This document shows, piece by piece, positions 7,108 to 16,207 of a stretch of 64,000 bases of DNA. The position numbers and the translations under genes were made by a program. The stretch comes from Fluviicola sp. (GTDB taxonomy: Bacteria; Bacteroidota; Bacteroidia; Flavobacteriales_D; Crocinitomicaceae). The stretch is from assembly GCA_029866325.1 (NCBI GenBank), contig JARWZO010000005.1, forward strand, positions 1-64,000, written 5' to 3'. Position 1 is the first letter of the stretch; every line of letters begins with the position of its first letter. The notes beneath the pieces were generated by a model. The model was not told the origin of the DNA, did not search any database, and worked only from the letters and a program-made list of their open reading frames with translations.

Positions 7108-9954
7108 TTACCCAACCCCGCAATATGAACAATACTGCGCGCCATGTCGGTGTTTGAACGGCGTTTCAGTGTCGTACACATCTTGCAAAATTGCCTGAAT
7201 GACCTGTTCTACCAAATCGGTTGCTTCGTTCAGACTCAGATCGCCTTTGAAATCGAGGTGAAACGGACTTTCCGACGTATTGATGAAGGAGAAAATTCCC
7301 ACTTCGTCGAGTGGTTTTCCATAAGCATGACGAAACAAGTAGCAGTAAATCAACAACTGCAATACGTGATTTTTCTCGCTTTTGGAACGAACTTTTTTCA
7401 GAATGGCATCTACGTAATCGGCTGATTTCCCCAATGAAATAGCCACAGCTTCAGGCTTTACACCGCCCGATTTGTAGTCGATCACGCGGAGGTTGCCATT
7501 GCGGTTGTCGATGCGATCTAAAATTCCCTGTAAGTTGGCGGGGCGCTGTTTCCCGTTTATTTCAAACGAGGTCGGAACGATGATTTCATGTTCCAACGCT
7601 TCTATATGTAAGGTGCTCTGAGGATCATTTTCGCAAGCGGCAATTTCGCGCGACAACACTTTCTGAATGATCTCATTGGCCACCACATAAGTGATGTGAT
7701 TGGTGCCGGAAGCATATACTTGTGTATCCTGACTGAAGTGTACCTGAAATGCTTTGTCCACTTCCAACGGTGCGGCATCCTTCATTTTTTTCCAATCGTC
7801 GATTCCCACTGCATTCGGAACGATGTTGTTTTCCAGGTACAAGGGATTGGTGCGGGCAAAAGGAAGCAAGAGGTTTTCCAGCACTTCGTGCAAAATAGTT
7901 CCCAATGTATTGCTTTCAATTGATTCTTCCACTTTCGATTCTTCCCCGATGCGCAACACATAGCGGTAATAGAAGTTGAGTGGACATTCCAAAAAAGAAT
8001 TGAGTTTCGAAAACGTAATTCCTTCTACCAGCAATGCATCGAGTCGGGCAATGACATCCGGTGTTTTTTCCACCGAATGTTCAGCAATGCGTTCTTCATT
8101 CCCAAGTGTGTAAAAGCGCTTGTTGATCACAAATTGCGGATTCACCACCGCAAGTTCCAATTCCAATTGTTGAATAAAACGACTTGGCTCTTGAGAACCG
8201 ACGCCATCTTGTGCGGTAGCGTATGTAATGTGAATTTCTTCAGCACAATGGAGCAAACGGTAGAAGTGGTGGGCAAACAACCCTTGTTTTTCACGCGGAG
8301 TTGGTAATTGAAAAAACCGCCGCAAATCCATCGGAATCAAGGTTTGAATCGGATTTGTCGGAGGCATCGTTCCTTCATTCAACCCCATCACGATGAGTCG
8401 TTTGAAATCCAACCCACGCGTTTCCAGTAATCCCATAATTTGCAAACCGTCCACCGGGTTTCCGAAATACGACATACTTTCGGTACTCCAATGCTGGTTG
8501 AACAGGTTTTTAAAGGTTCCCAACTGCATTTCGGGCACGTCAGCTTCGTTCATCACATTGGTCAACCCAATGAGTGCATGATCGAAACTGCGCAGAACGG
8601 CTTTTTCTAGCAGGTTTTTTTCAGGAAGCAATTCATCGAGCCACGAATTCAGGCGATGAACCAGTTCCATGGCGTTCGACCAGTTGTTCTTCCAAGGTTC
8701 AAAAACGGCACTATTCAATAATTGCAGGCGTTCGCTAACACCCAATTCATTCACGCTCAAAAACAAACGGTTGTTGGCTACAATGGTGCTTTCCAGTTTT
8801 CCGATGGCGCTGAGTTCTTCTTTCGTAAGAATACCTTGCACAAACGGGTGGTGGAAATATTGAATAACGTCCTTGTAATAGATAGACTTTCCGTTTCTTC
8901 GCTGGTATTGTTCCTGAATGCGAAACAGCAAATCAACCCACAAACGCAGCGATGTTGCTCTGAGAGGTAAACCAAGTGTGATGTTTGCTTTCCCGATAGA
9001 AATGGGCAAATGCTGAATAAGCGAAACAATCAATTGTTCATCGCCCAATAAAACCAAGGTTTCGTTGAGTTGTTCCTGCGAGAGTTGAGCCAGAAGTGTT
9101 CCAACCACTTTTGCTTGTCCGGTAGTTTGGGCGCATTCAACAATTTCCACCGCGCAAGACTTGTGTTGCAATTCATTGACCACAAAAGGTAACGATTTCA
9201 CTTGCAAATGCTCCAATAAAACACGCTGAAAAGCTCCGGCTTCGTGCAGTGAGTCGTTTAAGTAAAAGCTGTCACTGTCGATAAAGATGTGCGCTCGACC
9301 CATCACGTAGAGCTGTTTCATAATGCTCAATTCGGCAATGGAAAGGGCGTTGAACCCGGCAAAAACAAATTGAGCGTTGGCATTTTTCCGGAAAACACGA
9401 TCGATATTCTCGGCCACTTCACGGTAGACTTTTCCTTTGGTTGTTTGCCGTTCTGCCACCAATCTTTCAGCCAGCGCGAAATAATACGGCCCCAGTTTTT
9501 CCCAGAAAGCCATGAATTTTAATTGACCCAAGCTCAGTTCTTCCTGGTTAAAACTCCAATTTTCCAATTCGCGGATATCGCGCAGGTTTTTGAACAATTG
9601 TTTGGGTTGAACAAGGTACCGGTCAATTTCATCGAAATCGTTTAACAAGAGTTGACCCCAATTCAAAAAAGCATCAAATGTGTCTGTTTCGTGTTCAATT
9701 GGATCGTTCCGGAAAATGGTATACAACTGAAACAACAACCGAGTGCGATCTGCCACAGGTTCGTCTACTAATTGCTGCATCCATCGGTCAATGGTAACAA
9801 TTTTCGGAGAAAGCTTCGGCTGATCATCTACATTGAACAATGCGCGCTGCATATACGTGATCATACGCTCCGACGGTACAATTACCGTTAGCTGGTGCAA
9901 CGAAATTCCCTGCTCTATGATGGCCGCTGCAACGCGATCTGTAAACGGAATCAT
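7108..9954 (-). CDS. AddB-like PD-(D/E)XK nuclease/helicase-like protein
   Basis: 948 aa. The N-terminal two thirds resemble the inactivated helicase half of AddB-like double-strand-break repair proteins (MIPFTDRVAAAII, LTVIVPSERMI, later LIVMGLNEGTMPP). The C-terminal RecB-type nuclease has ILDRIDNRNG followed by VIDYKSGG (D826, K828), the PD-(D/E)XK core, then QLLIYCYL. An iron-sulphur-type cysteine occurs in FLECPLNFYYRY, and CSYC (C942, C945) lies at the extreme C-terminus, where the protein stops after CGVG, so the usual fourth cysteine is absent. The partner AddA-like helicase is not in the window. Role: recombinational repair, fitting the nearby recA. Confidence 0.82.
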   Translation of the reverse strand: MIPFTDRVAAAIIEQGISLHQLTVIVPSERMITYMQRALFNVDDQPKLSPKIVTIDRWMQQLVDEPVADRTRLLFQLYTIFRNDPIEHETDTFDAFLNWGQLLLNDFDEIDRYLVQPKQLFKNLRDIRELENWSFNQEELSLGQLKFMAFWEKLGPYYFALAERLVAERQTTKGKVYREVAENIDRVFRKNANAQFVFAGFNALSIAELSIMKQLYVMGRAHIFIDSDSFYLNDSLHEAGAFQRVLLEHLQVKSLPFVVNELQHKSCAVEIVECAQTTGQAKVVGTLLAQLSQEQLNETLVLLGDEQLIVSLIQHLPISIGKANITLGLPLRATSLRLWVDLLFRIQEQYQRRNGKSIYYKDVIQYFHHPFVQGILTKEELSAIGKLESTIVANNRLFLSVNELGVSERLQLLNSAVFEPWKNNWSNAMELVHRLNSWLDELLPEKNLLEKAVLRSFDHALIGLTNVMNEADVPEMQLGTFKNLFNQHWSTESMSYFGNPVDGLQIMGLLETRGLDFKRLIVMGLNEGTMPPTNPIQTLIPMDLRRFFQLPTPREKQGLFAHHFYRLLHCAEEIHITYATAQDGVGSQEPSRFIQQLELELAVVNPQFVINKRFYTLGNEERIAEHSVEKTPDVIARLDALLVEGITFSKLNSFLECPLNFYYRYVLRIGEESKVEESIESNTLGTILHEVLENLLLPFARTNPLYLENNIVPNAVGIDDWKKMKDAAPLEVDKAFQVHFSQDTQVYASGTNHITYVVANEIIQKVLSREIAACENDPQSTLHIEALEHEIIVPTSFEINGKQRPANLQGILDRIDNRNGNLRVIDYKSGGVKPEAVAISLGKSADYVDAILKKVRSKSEKNHVLQLLIYCYLFRHAYGKPLDEVGIFSFINTSESPFHLDFKGDLSLNEATDLVEQVIQAILQDVYDTETPFKHRHGAQYCSYCGVG

Positions 9955-10056
9955 TCGTGAATTGTCAGTTTGCCAGTTATTTAGTTTTTCAGTTCTCAGC
10001 TCCGAAGTGACTGACGAAGGAATTCTGCTTTCGAGTCCAGCTCCCGATTCGAAGAA

Positions 10057-10884
10057 TCAAGTAGAAATAAACGAATAGCCTGAAGTCAACGTCAAATCTT
10101 CCGTATTTACGGTAAGTACCGGAATCTGCTTATCGTTTTCCAATAATTGTTGCACAAACGAATGCATTGTTGGTAAGAATGTATCACTGTGATGATAAGA
10201 TACGGCCAATAAATCGGCGTTAACCGATTCGGCGTAAGCCAATAATTCCTGTTGATAGGTTTTGCGTTGTTGCAAGTTTTGTAATTCGCATTTGATTCCA
10301 TGTTCAGCAAAAAACTTACGCAATACCGTTTGGTTGGTTTGTGTTTTGATGGCCAGCCATTCGTCCGTATGATGCGAACCGACCAAGTGAATCGTTGCAT
10401 TGAACTGTTTTGCGATTGATGCTGCGAAACTGGCTATTTGCATACTTTCGCGCTCAAAATAATAAGGCATCACAATGTTTTTGATCGGACCGCTTGTATT
10501 GCCGCTTTGTGTAATCATAAACGGAGTGCTGGTTGAACTTACAAGTTTCAAGGCGTGGCTTCCGAACAGTTTCTGCATTCCTTTTGCTCCGTGTGTTCCC
10601 ATTACGATCAGACTTGCGCCAACTACATCACTGGCAATGGAAATACTATCGTAAATATTTCCAACCAAAACTTTTGTGGTTACCAATTCCAATTCGGTTT
10701 CGGATAATCCTTCGGTGAACGTTACAAATTGTTCTTTTGCGTCTTTTACGGCTTGTTTTTTATCTACAAAATGCAGCATCAATACAGACCCATTATTGGC
10801 AGTTGCCAAATCTATAGCCAAGCGCATAGCGGTTTTCGAAACTTCGGAAAAATCAACAGGGATTAAATAAATAGGAGCATTCAT
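10057..10884 (-). CDS. Universal stress protein, tandem UspA domains
   Basis: 275 aa. The start MNAPIYLIPVDFSEVSKTAM fits the family, and the 20 extra codons upstream are rejected. The first Usp domain (about 1-135) contains IVMGTHGAKGMQKLFGSHA, close to the nucleotide-binding GxxGxxx(9)GS consensus. The second (about 140-275) starts KNIVMPYYFERESMQIA and is more diverged, with VSYHHSDTFLPTMHS in place of the glycine-rich loop. Such double-domain proteins respond to starvation, oxidative or envelope stress. Monocistronic, divergent from the peroxiredoxin. Confidence 0.88.
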   Translation of the reverse strand: MNAPIYLIPVDFSEVSKTAMRLAIDLATANNGSVLMLHFVDKKQAVKDAKEQFVTFTEGLSETELELVTTKVLVGNIYDSISIASDVVGASLIVMGTHGAKGMQKLFGSHALKLVSSTSTPFMITQSGNTSGPIKNIVMPYYFERESMQIASFAASIAKQFNATIHLVGSHHTDEWLAIKTQTNQTVLRKFFAEHGIKCELQNLQQRKTYQQELLAYAESVNADLLAVSYHHSDTFLPTMHSFVQQLLENDKQIPVLTVNTEDLTLTSGYSFIST

Positions 10885-11034
10885 AGTTGCGAGTTTTGCT
10901 TTGAAGGTACTAATATAGTCAACCTTATGCATTAATTTGATCATCTAAGTCAGCTTCTTATATGACAGATAGCGTGTTTTTGCGAAGCAAGGGTTAAAAT
11001 GACGAGATTTTAAACAAAAAATTGAGTTAACTTG

Positions 11035-11064
11035 TTGCATAAATGAAAACAATTGGTATATTTG
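11035..11064 (+). promoter_or_regulatory. Vegetative promoter for the peroxiredoxin gene
   Basis: TTG at 11035-11037, a 19-nt spacer, then TATATTTG at 11057-11064 exactly fit the Bacteroidota -33/-7 consensus (TTTG-N19-TAnnTTTG). Transcription would start near 11071, about 30 nt before the GTG start at 11104. Confidence 0.75.
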
Positions 11065-11103
11065 ATTAATAATTCGTCAACATGACGCTTAATAACTCAT
11101 CAA

Positions 11104-11559
11104 GTGACGCACATAGAAGTAGGACAACATGCCCCGGAATTTGAAGCGATCGATCAAACCGGAAAAATGCATAACCTTAAAATGTATACTGGAAAGAAAC
11201 TCATCGTCTATTTCTATCCGAAAGACAATACACCGGCATGCATCAATCAGGCGTGTAGTTTACGTGATAATTACAGTGCATTGTTGAAAGAAGGGTATGC
11301 GTTATTGGGCGTGAGTATGGATAGCGCGAAGTCACATGAGCGGTTCATTGCAAAAAACAGTTTGCCCTTTCCGCTGATTGTAGATGAAGATCGAAAAGTG
11401 ATTGATGCGTTTGACGTGTGGGGCGAGAAAAAATTCATGGGTCGTATTTATGATGGCATCCATCGCACCACTTTTGTAATTGATGAAACGGGAATTGTGC
11501 GCCACATCATTACAAAACCCAAGACAAAAGTGCACGGAGAAGAAATTCTCGCTCTTTGA
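11104..11559 (+). CDS. bcp: Thioredoxin-dependent peroxiredoxin, BCP/PrxQ family
   Basis: 151 aa. It begins with GTG. The only nearby ATG (11082) is out of frame and hits a stop quickly. The active site is NTPACINQAC, with peroxidatic C46 and resolving C51 five residues later, the intramolecular arrangement typical of BCP. KMYTGKKLIVYFYPKDNTPAC is the usual family core, although the glycine of the standard TPGC is Ala here. It reduces hydroperoxides in the cytoplasm using thioredoxin. It has its own consensus promoter and sits between the stress protein and recA. Confidence 0.92.
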   Translation: MTHIEVGQHAPEFEAIDQTGKMHNLKMYTGKKLIVYFYPKDNTPACINQACSLRDNYSALLKEGYALLGVSMDSAKSHERFIAKNSLPFPLIVDEDRKVIDAFDVWGEKKFMGRIYDGIHRTTFVIDETGIVRHIITKPKTKVHGEEILAL

Positions 11560-11582
11560 AAAAAAATAAAAAAACCGTAGAA

Positions 11583-11620
11583 GAACGTAAATAGATTACG
11601 TTCTACGGGGTGTAGATTTG
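11583..11620 (+). promoter_or_regulatory. recA promoter with overlapping dyad operator
   Basis: A 21-nt dyad GAACGTAA-N5-TTACGTTC (11583-11603) is followed by TAC, 6 nt, and the -7 box TAGATTTG (11613-11620). The dyad lies where the -33 element should be, so a bound repressor would block RNA polymerase. The same 24-nt block at the same spacing recurs at 17929. A longer imperfect arm (CCGTAGAA...TTCTACGG) surrounds the recA copy. A LexA-like SOS operator is the obvious hypothesis, but the sequence does not identify the regulator. Confidence 0.7.
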
Positions 11621-11659
11621 CAGAAACGATAGATAAACGATAAACAAAAAAAGAACCTT

Positions 11660-12697
11660 ATGGCAGTTAAAGAAATCAATGCAGACAAACTGAAAGCACT
11701 TCAGTTAACCATGGAAAAGTTAGACAAAACCTTTGGAAAAGGAACCGTAATGAAATTGGGTGATGAACCTGTGGAGCAAGTGGAAGTCATTCCATCCGGA
11801 TCCATCACACTCGATTTGGCCTTGGGTGTAAACGGCTTCCCGAAAGGAAGAATTGTAGAAATATACGGACCGGAATCATCCGGTAAAACAACATTGGCCA
11901 TTCACGCCATTGCAGAAGTGCAAAAACAAGGTGGAATTGCTGCGATCATCGATGCGGAACACGCGTTTGATCAATTCTACGCTCAAAAATTGGGTGTTGA
12001 TATTGCCAACTTGCTGATCTCTCAGCCCGACAACGGTGAGCAGGCATTGGAAATTGCCGATAACTTGATCCGTTCGGGAGCAGTGGATTTATTGGTAATC
12101 GACTCCGTAGCGGCATTGACTCCGAAAGCGGAAATCGAAGGTGAAATGGGTGATTCACAAATGGGTCTTCAGGCGCGTTTGATGTCGAAAGCCTTGCGTA
12201 AACTTACCGGATCGATCAGTAAAGCAAAATGCTGCTGCATTTTCATCAACCAATTGCGCGATAAAATTGGAGTGATGTTCGGTAACCCCGAAACAACCAC
12301 CGGTGGAAACGCCTTGAAATTCTATGCTTCTATGCGTATTGATATTCGTAGAGCGAGTCAGATCAAAGAAGGCGAAGAAGTAATCGGAAACCGTGTAAAA
12401 GTAAAAGTGGTGAAAAATAAAGTGGCGCCACCATTCCGGAAAGCGGAGTTCGATATCATGTATGGTGAAGGAATCTCTAAAGTGGGAGAAATCATCGACT
12501 TGGGTGTGGAATTGAATATTGTGAAGAAAAGTGGTTCTTGGTTCTCCTATGGTGAAACCCGTCTGGGTCAGGGTCGCGATGCCGTAAAAGGTATGATTGC
12601 CGACAATCCTGAACTAATGGATGAACTGGAACTGAAAATCAAAGACGCTCTTGGGTCACCTGCAGCTGCTGCGGCTGTAGTAATGGCACAAGGCTAA
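11660..12697 (+). CDS. recA: Recombinase RecA
   Basis: 345 aa, the full family length. Walker A is GPESSGKT (residues 70-77). Also present are the L1 region ([21 protein letters not shown]), the DNA-binding L2 region ([21 protein letters not shown]) and the NQLRDKIG segment. RecA filaments on single-stranded DNA catalyse strand exchange and act as coprotease for SOS repressors. The gene is preceded by a dyad operator overlapping its promoter and ended by a strong terminator, so it is monocistronic and probably damage-regulated. Confidence 0.98.
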   Translation: MAVKEINADKLKALQLTMEKLDKTFGKGTVMKLGDEPVEQVEVIPSGSITLDLALGVNGFPKGRIVEIYGPESSGKTTLAIHAIAEVQKQGGIAAIIDAEHAFDQFYAQKLGVDIANLLISQPDNGEQALEIADNLIRSGAVDLLVIDSVAALTPKAEIEGEMGDSQMGLQARLMSKALRKLTGSISKAKCCCIFINQLRDKIGVMFGNPETTTGGNALKFYASMRIDIRRASQIKEGEEVIGNRVKVKVVKNKVAPPFRKAEFDIMYGEGISKVGEIIDLGVELNIVKKSGSWFSYGETRLGQGRDAVKGMIADNPELMDELELKIKDALGSPAAAAAVVMAQG

Positions 12698-12718
12698 CTG
12701 CATATCGTTTCTAGAAGA

Positions 12719-12756
12719 ATGCTCTTGTCCGCCTCAGGCGGATCGGAGCATTTTTT
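12719..12756 (+). terminator. recA terminator with GTCCGCC palindrome core
   Basis: ATGCTC...GAGCAT encloses GTCCGCC-TCA-GGCGGAT and is followed by TTTTTT. The inner GTCCGCCTNAGGC unit recurs in the terminator at 32763, and a shorter form CGCCTCAGGCG occurs near 49925. Confidence 0.85.
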
Positions 12757-12757
12757 G

Positions 12758-12795
12758 TTGATGTAGGGTTGATTCGTGAATCAACTCTACATCAA
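12758..12795. repeat. Second near-perfect hairpin after recA
   Basis: Two 18-nt arms (TTGATGTAGGGTTGATTC and its near complement) differ at one position and are separated by 2 nt. It directly follows the recA terminator. It may insulate recA from aqpZ or be a dispersed palindrome. There is no T tract on the + strand. Confidence 0.55.
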
Positions 12796-12885
12796 TAACC
12801 GAATTAACGTGTGATTTTTAGTCATAATGCAATAAATACCCGCAACTTGTGTATATTTCATGCCAGTTGAAACCTTAAACTATAC

Positions 12886-13563
12886 ATGATGAAAAAGAAC
12901 TTAGCAGAATTTATCGGTACATTTTGGCTTGTGCTTGGTGGTTGCGGAAGCGCAGTATTGGCAGCAGGCATTCCAGATGTAGGAATCGGTTATGTGGGTG
13001 TATCACTCGCATTCGGACTCACAGTGGTTGCAATTGCCTATTCATTCGGACACATTTCGGGAGCGCACTTAAATCCGGCTGTAACAATAGGAGCTTGGGT
13101 GGCGGGTCGCATTGAAGCAAAAGATGTTCCGGGCTATATCATTTCCCAAATTCTGGGAGGAATAGCTGCCGCCGGAGTGTTATACTTCATTGCTACCGGC
13201 AACGGATCCAAGATTGGCGGGTTTGCCGCGAATGGCTTTGGGGAACATTCACCACATGGTTACAACATGCAGGCAGCAATCATCACCGAATTTGTAATGA
13301 CCTTTATTTTTCTACTGGTTATCCTGGGTTCAACCGACGAAAAAGCCCCAAAAGGTTTTGCCGGATTAACCATCGGTTTAACGTTGACACTCATTCACTT
13401 GATCAGTATACCGGTTACCAATACCTCGGTGAATCCTGCAAGAAGTATTAGTCAGGCATTGTTTGTGGGCGACTGGGCTATAAACCAATTGTGGCTCTTT
13501 ATTGTTGTTCCCATTGCAGGCGCAGCACTGGCAGGGTTGGTTTATAAATACTTCAAGTCATAA
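12886..13563 (+). CDS. aqpZ: Aquaporin Z
   Basis: 225 aa inner-membrane channel with six predicted helices. The two NPA boxes are HLNPAV (63-65) and SVNPARS (183-185). The histidine in LIHLISIP and the arginine after the second NPA fit the narrow ar/R filter of water-specific AqpZ rather than the wider filter of glycerol facilitators. Two adjacent ATG codons exist, and either 12886 or 12889 could be used. A near-consensus TATATTTC lies upstream (about 12851). Stand-alone gene. Confidence 0.93.
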   Translation: MMKKNLAEFIGTFWLVLGGCGSAVLAAGIPDVGIGYVGVSLAFGLTVVAIAYSFGHISGAHLNPAVTIGAWVAGRIEAKDVPGYIISQILGGIAAAGVLYFIATGNGSKIGGFAANGFGEHSPHGYNMQAAIITEFVMTFIFLLVILGSTDEKAPKGFAGLTIGLTLTLIHLISIPVTNTSVNPARSISQALFVGDWAINQLWLFIVVPIAGAALAGLVYKYFKS

Positions 13564-13681
13564 TCAACAGAGTGCTCTGCCTTAATTCGCAGGATCTTTT
13601 TGGGCAGAGCACTTTCTTCATTCTCCATTCTTGCCCCCCGCTCATTCGTTAAGTTTACTTACTTTTGCCCAAAATTGTGGT

Positions 13682-14548
13682 ATGGTATTGTCAATGACAG
13701 GTTACGGAAAGGCTGCCGGAACGTTCGAAGGAAAAAAGATCGTGGTGGAAATCCGTTCGTTGAACAGCAAAAGTTTAGATCTCAATCTTCGCTTGATGCC
13801 TCTGTATCGCGAGAAAGAATTGGATCTGCGCGCTATTATTGGCGAACACCTGGATCGTGGTAAGGTAGAAGTGTCTGTTTCATTGGAGAATTCTGGTGAT
13901 TCGAAAAACTATACCATCAATCGCGAGCTAGCGCAAGCCTATTTCAACGATATCAAAGCAGTTGCCCAAGCAGTTGGTGAAGAACCGAAAGACTTGCTGG
14001 CAATTGTAATGCGTATGCCAGAGATTTTCACCAACGAAAAAGAACAACTTTCCGAAGCAGAAGGCTTATTCCTGAATCAATTGGTGCACGAAGCTTGCGA
14101 ACAATTAATCACTTTCCGTAAACAAGAAGGCGATCAGTTGAAACGCGATTTCGAACAAAACATCCAACGAATCAACGAGTTATTAGATCAGGTGCCGCAG
14201 TACGAATCCGTTCGAATTGATATTGTACGTGAACGTATGCGTGCCAGTCTCGAGAAAATTAGCAATACAGCAGTAGATGATAATCGTTTTGAGCAGGAGT
14301 TGATTTTCTACATCGAGAAGATGGATATTTCGGAAGAAAAAATGCGTTTGTCAAACCACTTGAACTATTTCCTTGAAACCATGGAAATTCCGCTTTGTGG
14401 AAAAAAACTAGGGTTTATCACACAGGAAATCGGTCGTGAAATCAACACGCTTGGCAGCAAAAGTTACCACGTAGAAATGCAAAAACTGGTGGTTGAAATG
14501 AAAGATCATCTGGAGAAAATAAAAGAACAGGTATTGAATACCCTCTAA
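13682..14548 (+). CDS. yicC: YicC family endoribonuclease
   Basis: 288 aa. The start MVLSMTGYGKAAG matches the conserved N-terminus, and the upstream extension from 13631 is rejected. An exact TAnnTTTG box (TACTTTTG, 13660-13667) lies 14 nt before the ATG. The C-terminal DUF1732 part is typical (DDNRFEQELIFYIEKMDISEEKMRLSNHL ... LGFITQEIGREINTLGSK). YicC is a stress-linked endoribonuclease in E. coli. Here it heads an operon with gmk and nadD, a common order in Bacteroidota. Confidence 0.92.
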   Translation: MVLSMTGYGKAAGTFEGKKIVVEIRSLNSKSLDLNLRLMPLYREKELDLRAIIGEHLDRGKVEVSVSLENSGDSKNYTINRELAQAYFNDIKAVAQAVGEEPKDLLAIVMRMPEIFTNEKEQLSEAEGLFLNQLVHEACEQLITFRKQEGDQLKRDFEQNIQRINELLDQVPQYESVRIDIVRERMRASLEKISNTAVDDNRFEQELIFYIEKMDISEEKMRLSNHLNYFLETMEIPLCGKKLGFITQEIGREINTLGSKSYHVEMQKLVVEMKDHLEKIKEQVLNTL

Positions 14549-14558
14549 CAAGAGTCGC

Positions 14559-15143
14559 ATGTCGGAATTGCAGCAAACAGGTAAGTGTATCATTTTTTCA
14601 GCACCTTCCGGAGCAGGAAAAACAACCATAGTGCACCATTTACTGGGAGCCGACCTCGGATTGGCATTTTCGGTTTCGGCCTGTAGTCGCGATCCTCGTC
14701 CGAACGAAACAGATGGAAAAGACTACCACTTTTTGGGAGTCGAAGGATTTAAACAAGCCATCGCCAACGGTGATTTTATTGAGTGGGAGGAAGTTTATGC
14801 CAACAATTTTTACGGGACACTTCGTTCGGAATTAGAACGCATTTGGAGTGCTGGCAAAACGGTCATTTTTGATGTCGATGTAGTTGGTGGATTGAATATC
14901 AAACGTATTGTTGGTGATAACGCGTTGGCAGTTTTTGTGCAACCTCCTTCATTTGAGGCATTGGAAGAACGCCTGCGCGGACGCAGCACCGAATCAGAAG
15001 AAAAAATAGCCATTCGTTTGGCAAAAGCCAAGCAAGAGTTGACTTCGGCGTCTCAGTTTGATGTTGTATTGGTCAATGATCAGTTGGAACGTGCCTGTGC
15101 TGAAGCAGAAGAAATCGTGCATCAATTTTTGGTAACGGCATGA
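14559..15143 (+). CDS. gmk: Guanylate kinase
   Basis: 194 aa. The P-loop is SAPSGAGKTT near the N-terminus. The GMP-binding region has ACSRDPRPNETDGKDYHFL (Ser, Arg and Tyr ligands), with the lid GRSTESEEKIAIRLAKA. It phosphorylates GMP to GDP with ATP, an essential step in GTP synthesis. It starts 10 nt after yicC and overlaps nadD by ATGA, so the three are one transcript. Confidence 0.96.
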   Translation: MSELQQTGKCIIFSAPSGAGKTTIVHHLLGADLGLAFSVSACSRDPRPNETDGKDYHFLGVEGFKQAIANGDFIEWEEVYANNFYGTLRSELERIWSAGKTVIFDVDVVGGLNIKRIVGDNALAVFVQPPSFEALEERLRGRSTESEEKIAIRLAKAKQELTSASQFDVVLVNDQLERACAEAEEIVHQFLVTA

Positions 15144-15754
15144 AAATAGGACTTTATTTTGGCACCTTTAACCCCATTCATGTCGGGCACTTGGTAATCG
15201 CCAATTACATGGCTGAATACACTGATTTGGATCAGGTTTGGCTGGTGGTTACACCGCAGAACCCGCTAAAGAAAAAATCTTCATTATTAGCCGATTATCA
15301 TAGGTTGGCATTGGTACAAGCGGCTATTCAGGACAACGATAAATTGCGCGCTTCGGATGTTGAATTCAAACTTGCCCAACCCAATTACACTTCAACAACG
15401 TTGGCGCATTTGAAAGAGAAATACCCGCAACATACCTTTTCGATGATCATGGGTGAAGATAACCTGCGGACGTTACACAAATGGTACAATCACGAACATT
15501 TAATGGAAAACTACACGTTCTACGTGTATCCGCGTGTGTTGACCATTCAAGAAGAGGAAGAGGTGGTGGAAATGGGATCTTTGAGTGAAAATGAGTTTAT
15601 GAAACATCCGTCTATTATCATGTGTGAGGACGCGCCGGTGATGAAGGTTTCAGCCAGCTTTATTCGGCAGGCAATCAAAGACGGAAAAGATGTGCGTTAT
15701 TTGCTCACCGAACCGGTGCATAAGTACCTCGATGAAATGAATTTCTACAAGTAA
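15140..15754 (+). CDS. nadD: Nicotinate-nucleotide adenylyltransferase
   Basis: 204 aa. GLYFGTFNPIHVGH contains the nucleotidyltransferase HxGH motif, and the C-terminal VSASFIRQAI is the conserved (S/T)xxxxR-type ATP-binding motif. MGEDNLRTLHKW is the NaMN-binding region. The enzyme makes deamido-NAD from nicotinate mononucleotide and ATP. It overlaps gmk by 4 nt (ATGA) and is the last gene of the yicC-gmk-nadD operon. The next gene is convergent and 1 nt away. Confidence 0.96.
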   Translation: MKIGLYFGTFNPIHVGHLVIANYMAEYTDLDQVWLVVTPQNPLKKKSSLLADYHRLALVQAAIQDNDKLRASDVEFKLAQPNYTSTTLAHLKEKYPQHTFSMIMGEDNLRTLHKWYNHEHLMENYTFYVYPRVLTIQEEEEVVEMGSLSENEFMKHPSIIMCEDAPVMKVSASFIRQAIKDGKDVRYLLTEPVHKYLDEMNFYK

Positions 15755-15755
15755 A

Positions 15756-15995
15756 TTAGCCTTTACGGAGTCCTTTAAAAAAACCGATAATCCGTTTGCG
15801 GAATAGAAACATGATGAGCAAATACGGAACAGCCATCAGGTACAGGATTCCGAAGTTGATATTGCTTGTGAAGGAATCTTCCCCCAACTCAGCGCTTTGC
15901 TCAGACATCATTCTGCACTGAGAACACCCTTGTCCCCAAGCTACATCTGTTGCAATGAATGCTAGAATCGCGACCAGTAACAACGCTCTTTTCAT
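15756..15995 (-). CDS. Small CxxC membrane protein
   Basis: 79 aa. A signal-type N-terminus (MKRALLLVAILAFIATDVAWG) is followed by CSQCRMMSEQSAE, a linker rich in acidic residues, and one transmembrane helix (FGILYLMAVPYLLIMFLF) ending in a basic tail. The mature protein would therefore have a short periplasmic CxxC segment anchored by its C-terminus. I do not recognise a named family; similar small proteins occur in Bacteroidota. It converges on nadD with 1 nt between the stops. Confidence 0.65.
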   Translation of the reverse strand: MKRALLLVAILAFIATDVAWGQGCSQCRMMSEQSAELGEDSFTSNINFGILYLMAVPYLLIMFLFRKRIIGFFKGLRKG

Positions 15996-16098
15996 GGCGT
16001 AAAATTACGGATTAAAAGAACAGGTGGTGCGTTTTCGGTGCGTTTTAACATTCACTTTCGCAGGTTGTCAATGCTTGAAAAACGAATTTTTGAAAATA

Positions 16099-16135
16099 GT
16101 GTTCGGGATTTCCCGAACACCCAAATTCCCGAATT
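16099..16135. repeat. Partial copy of the 52-bp palindrome repeat
   Basis: This 37-nt stretch matches 52665-52701 with one mismatch (GTGTTCGGGA-TT-TCCCGAACAC followed by CCAAATTCCCGAATT). Only the inner hairpin and the right arm are present. Its presence at two distant intergenic sites suggests a dispersed palindromic family. Confidence 0.65.
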
Positions 16136-16207
16136 CCATCGAAAGAAAAAACCGCGAAGCCTTAAAAAACCAGTAAAATCAATACTTTTGCACACTCAAA
16201 CACAACA

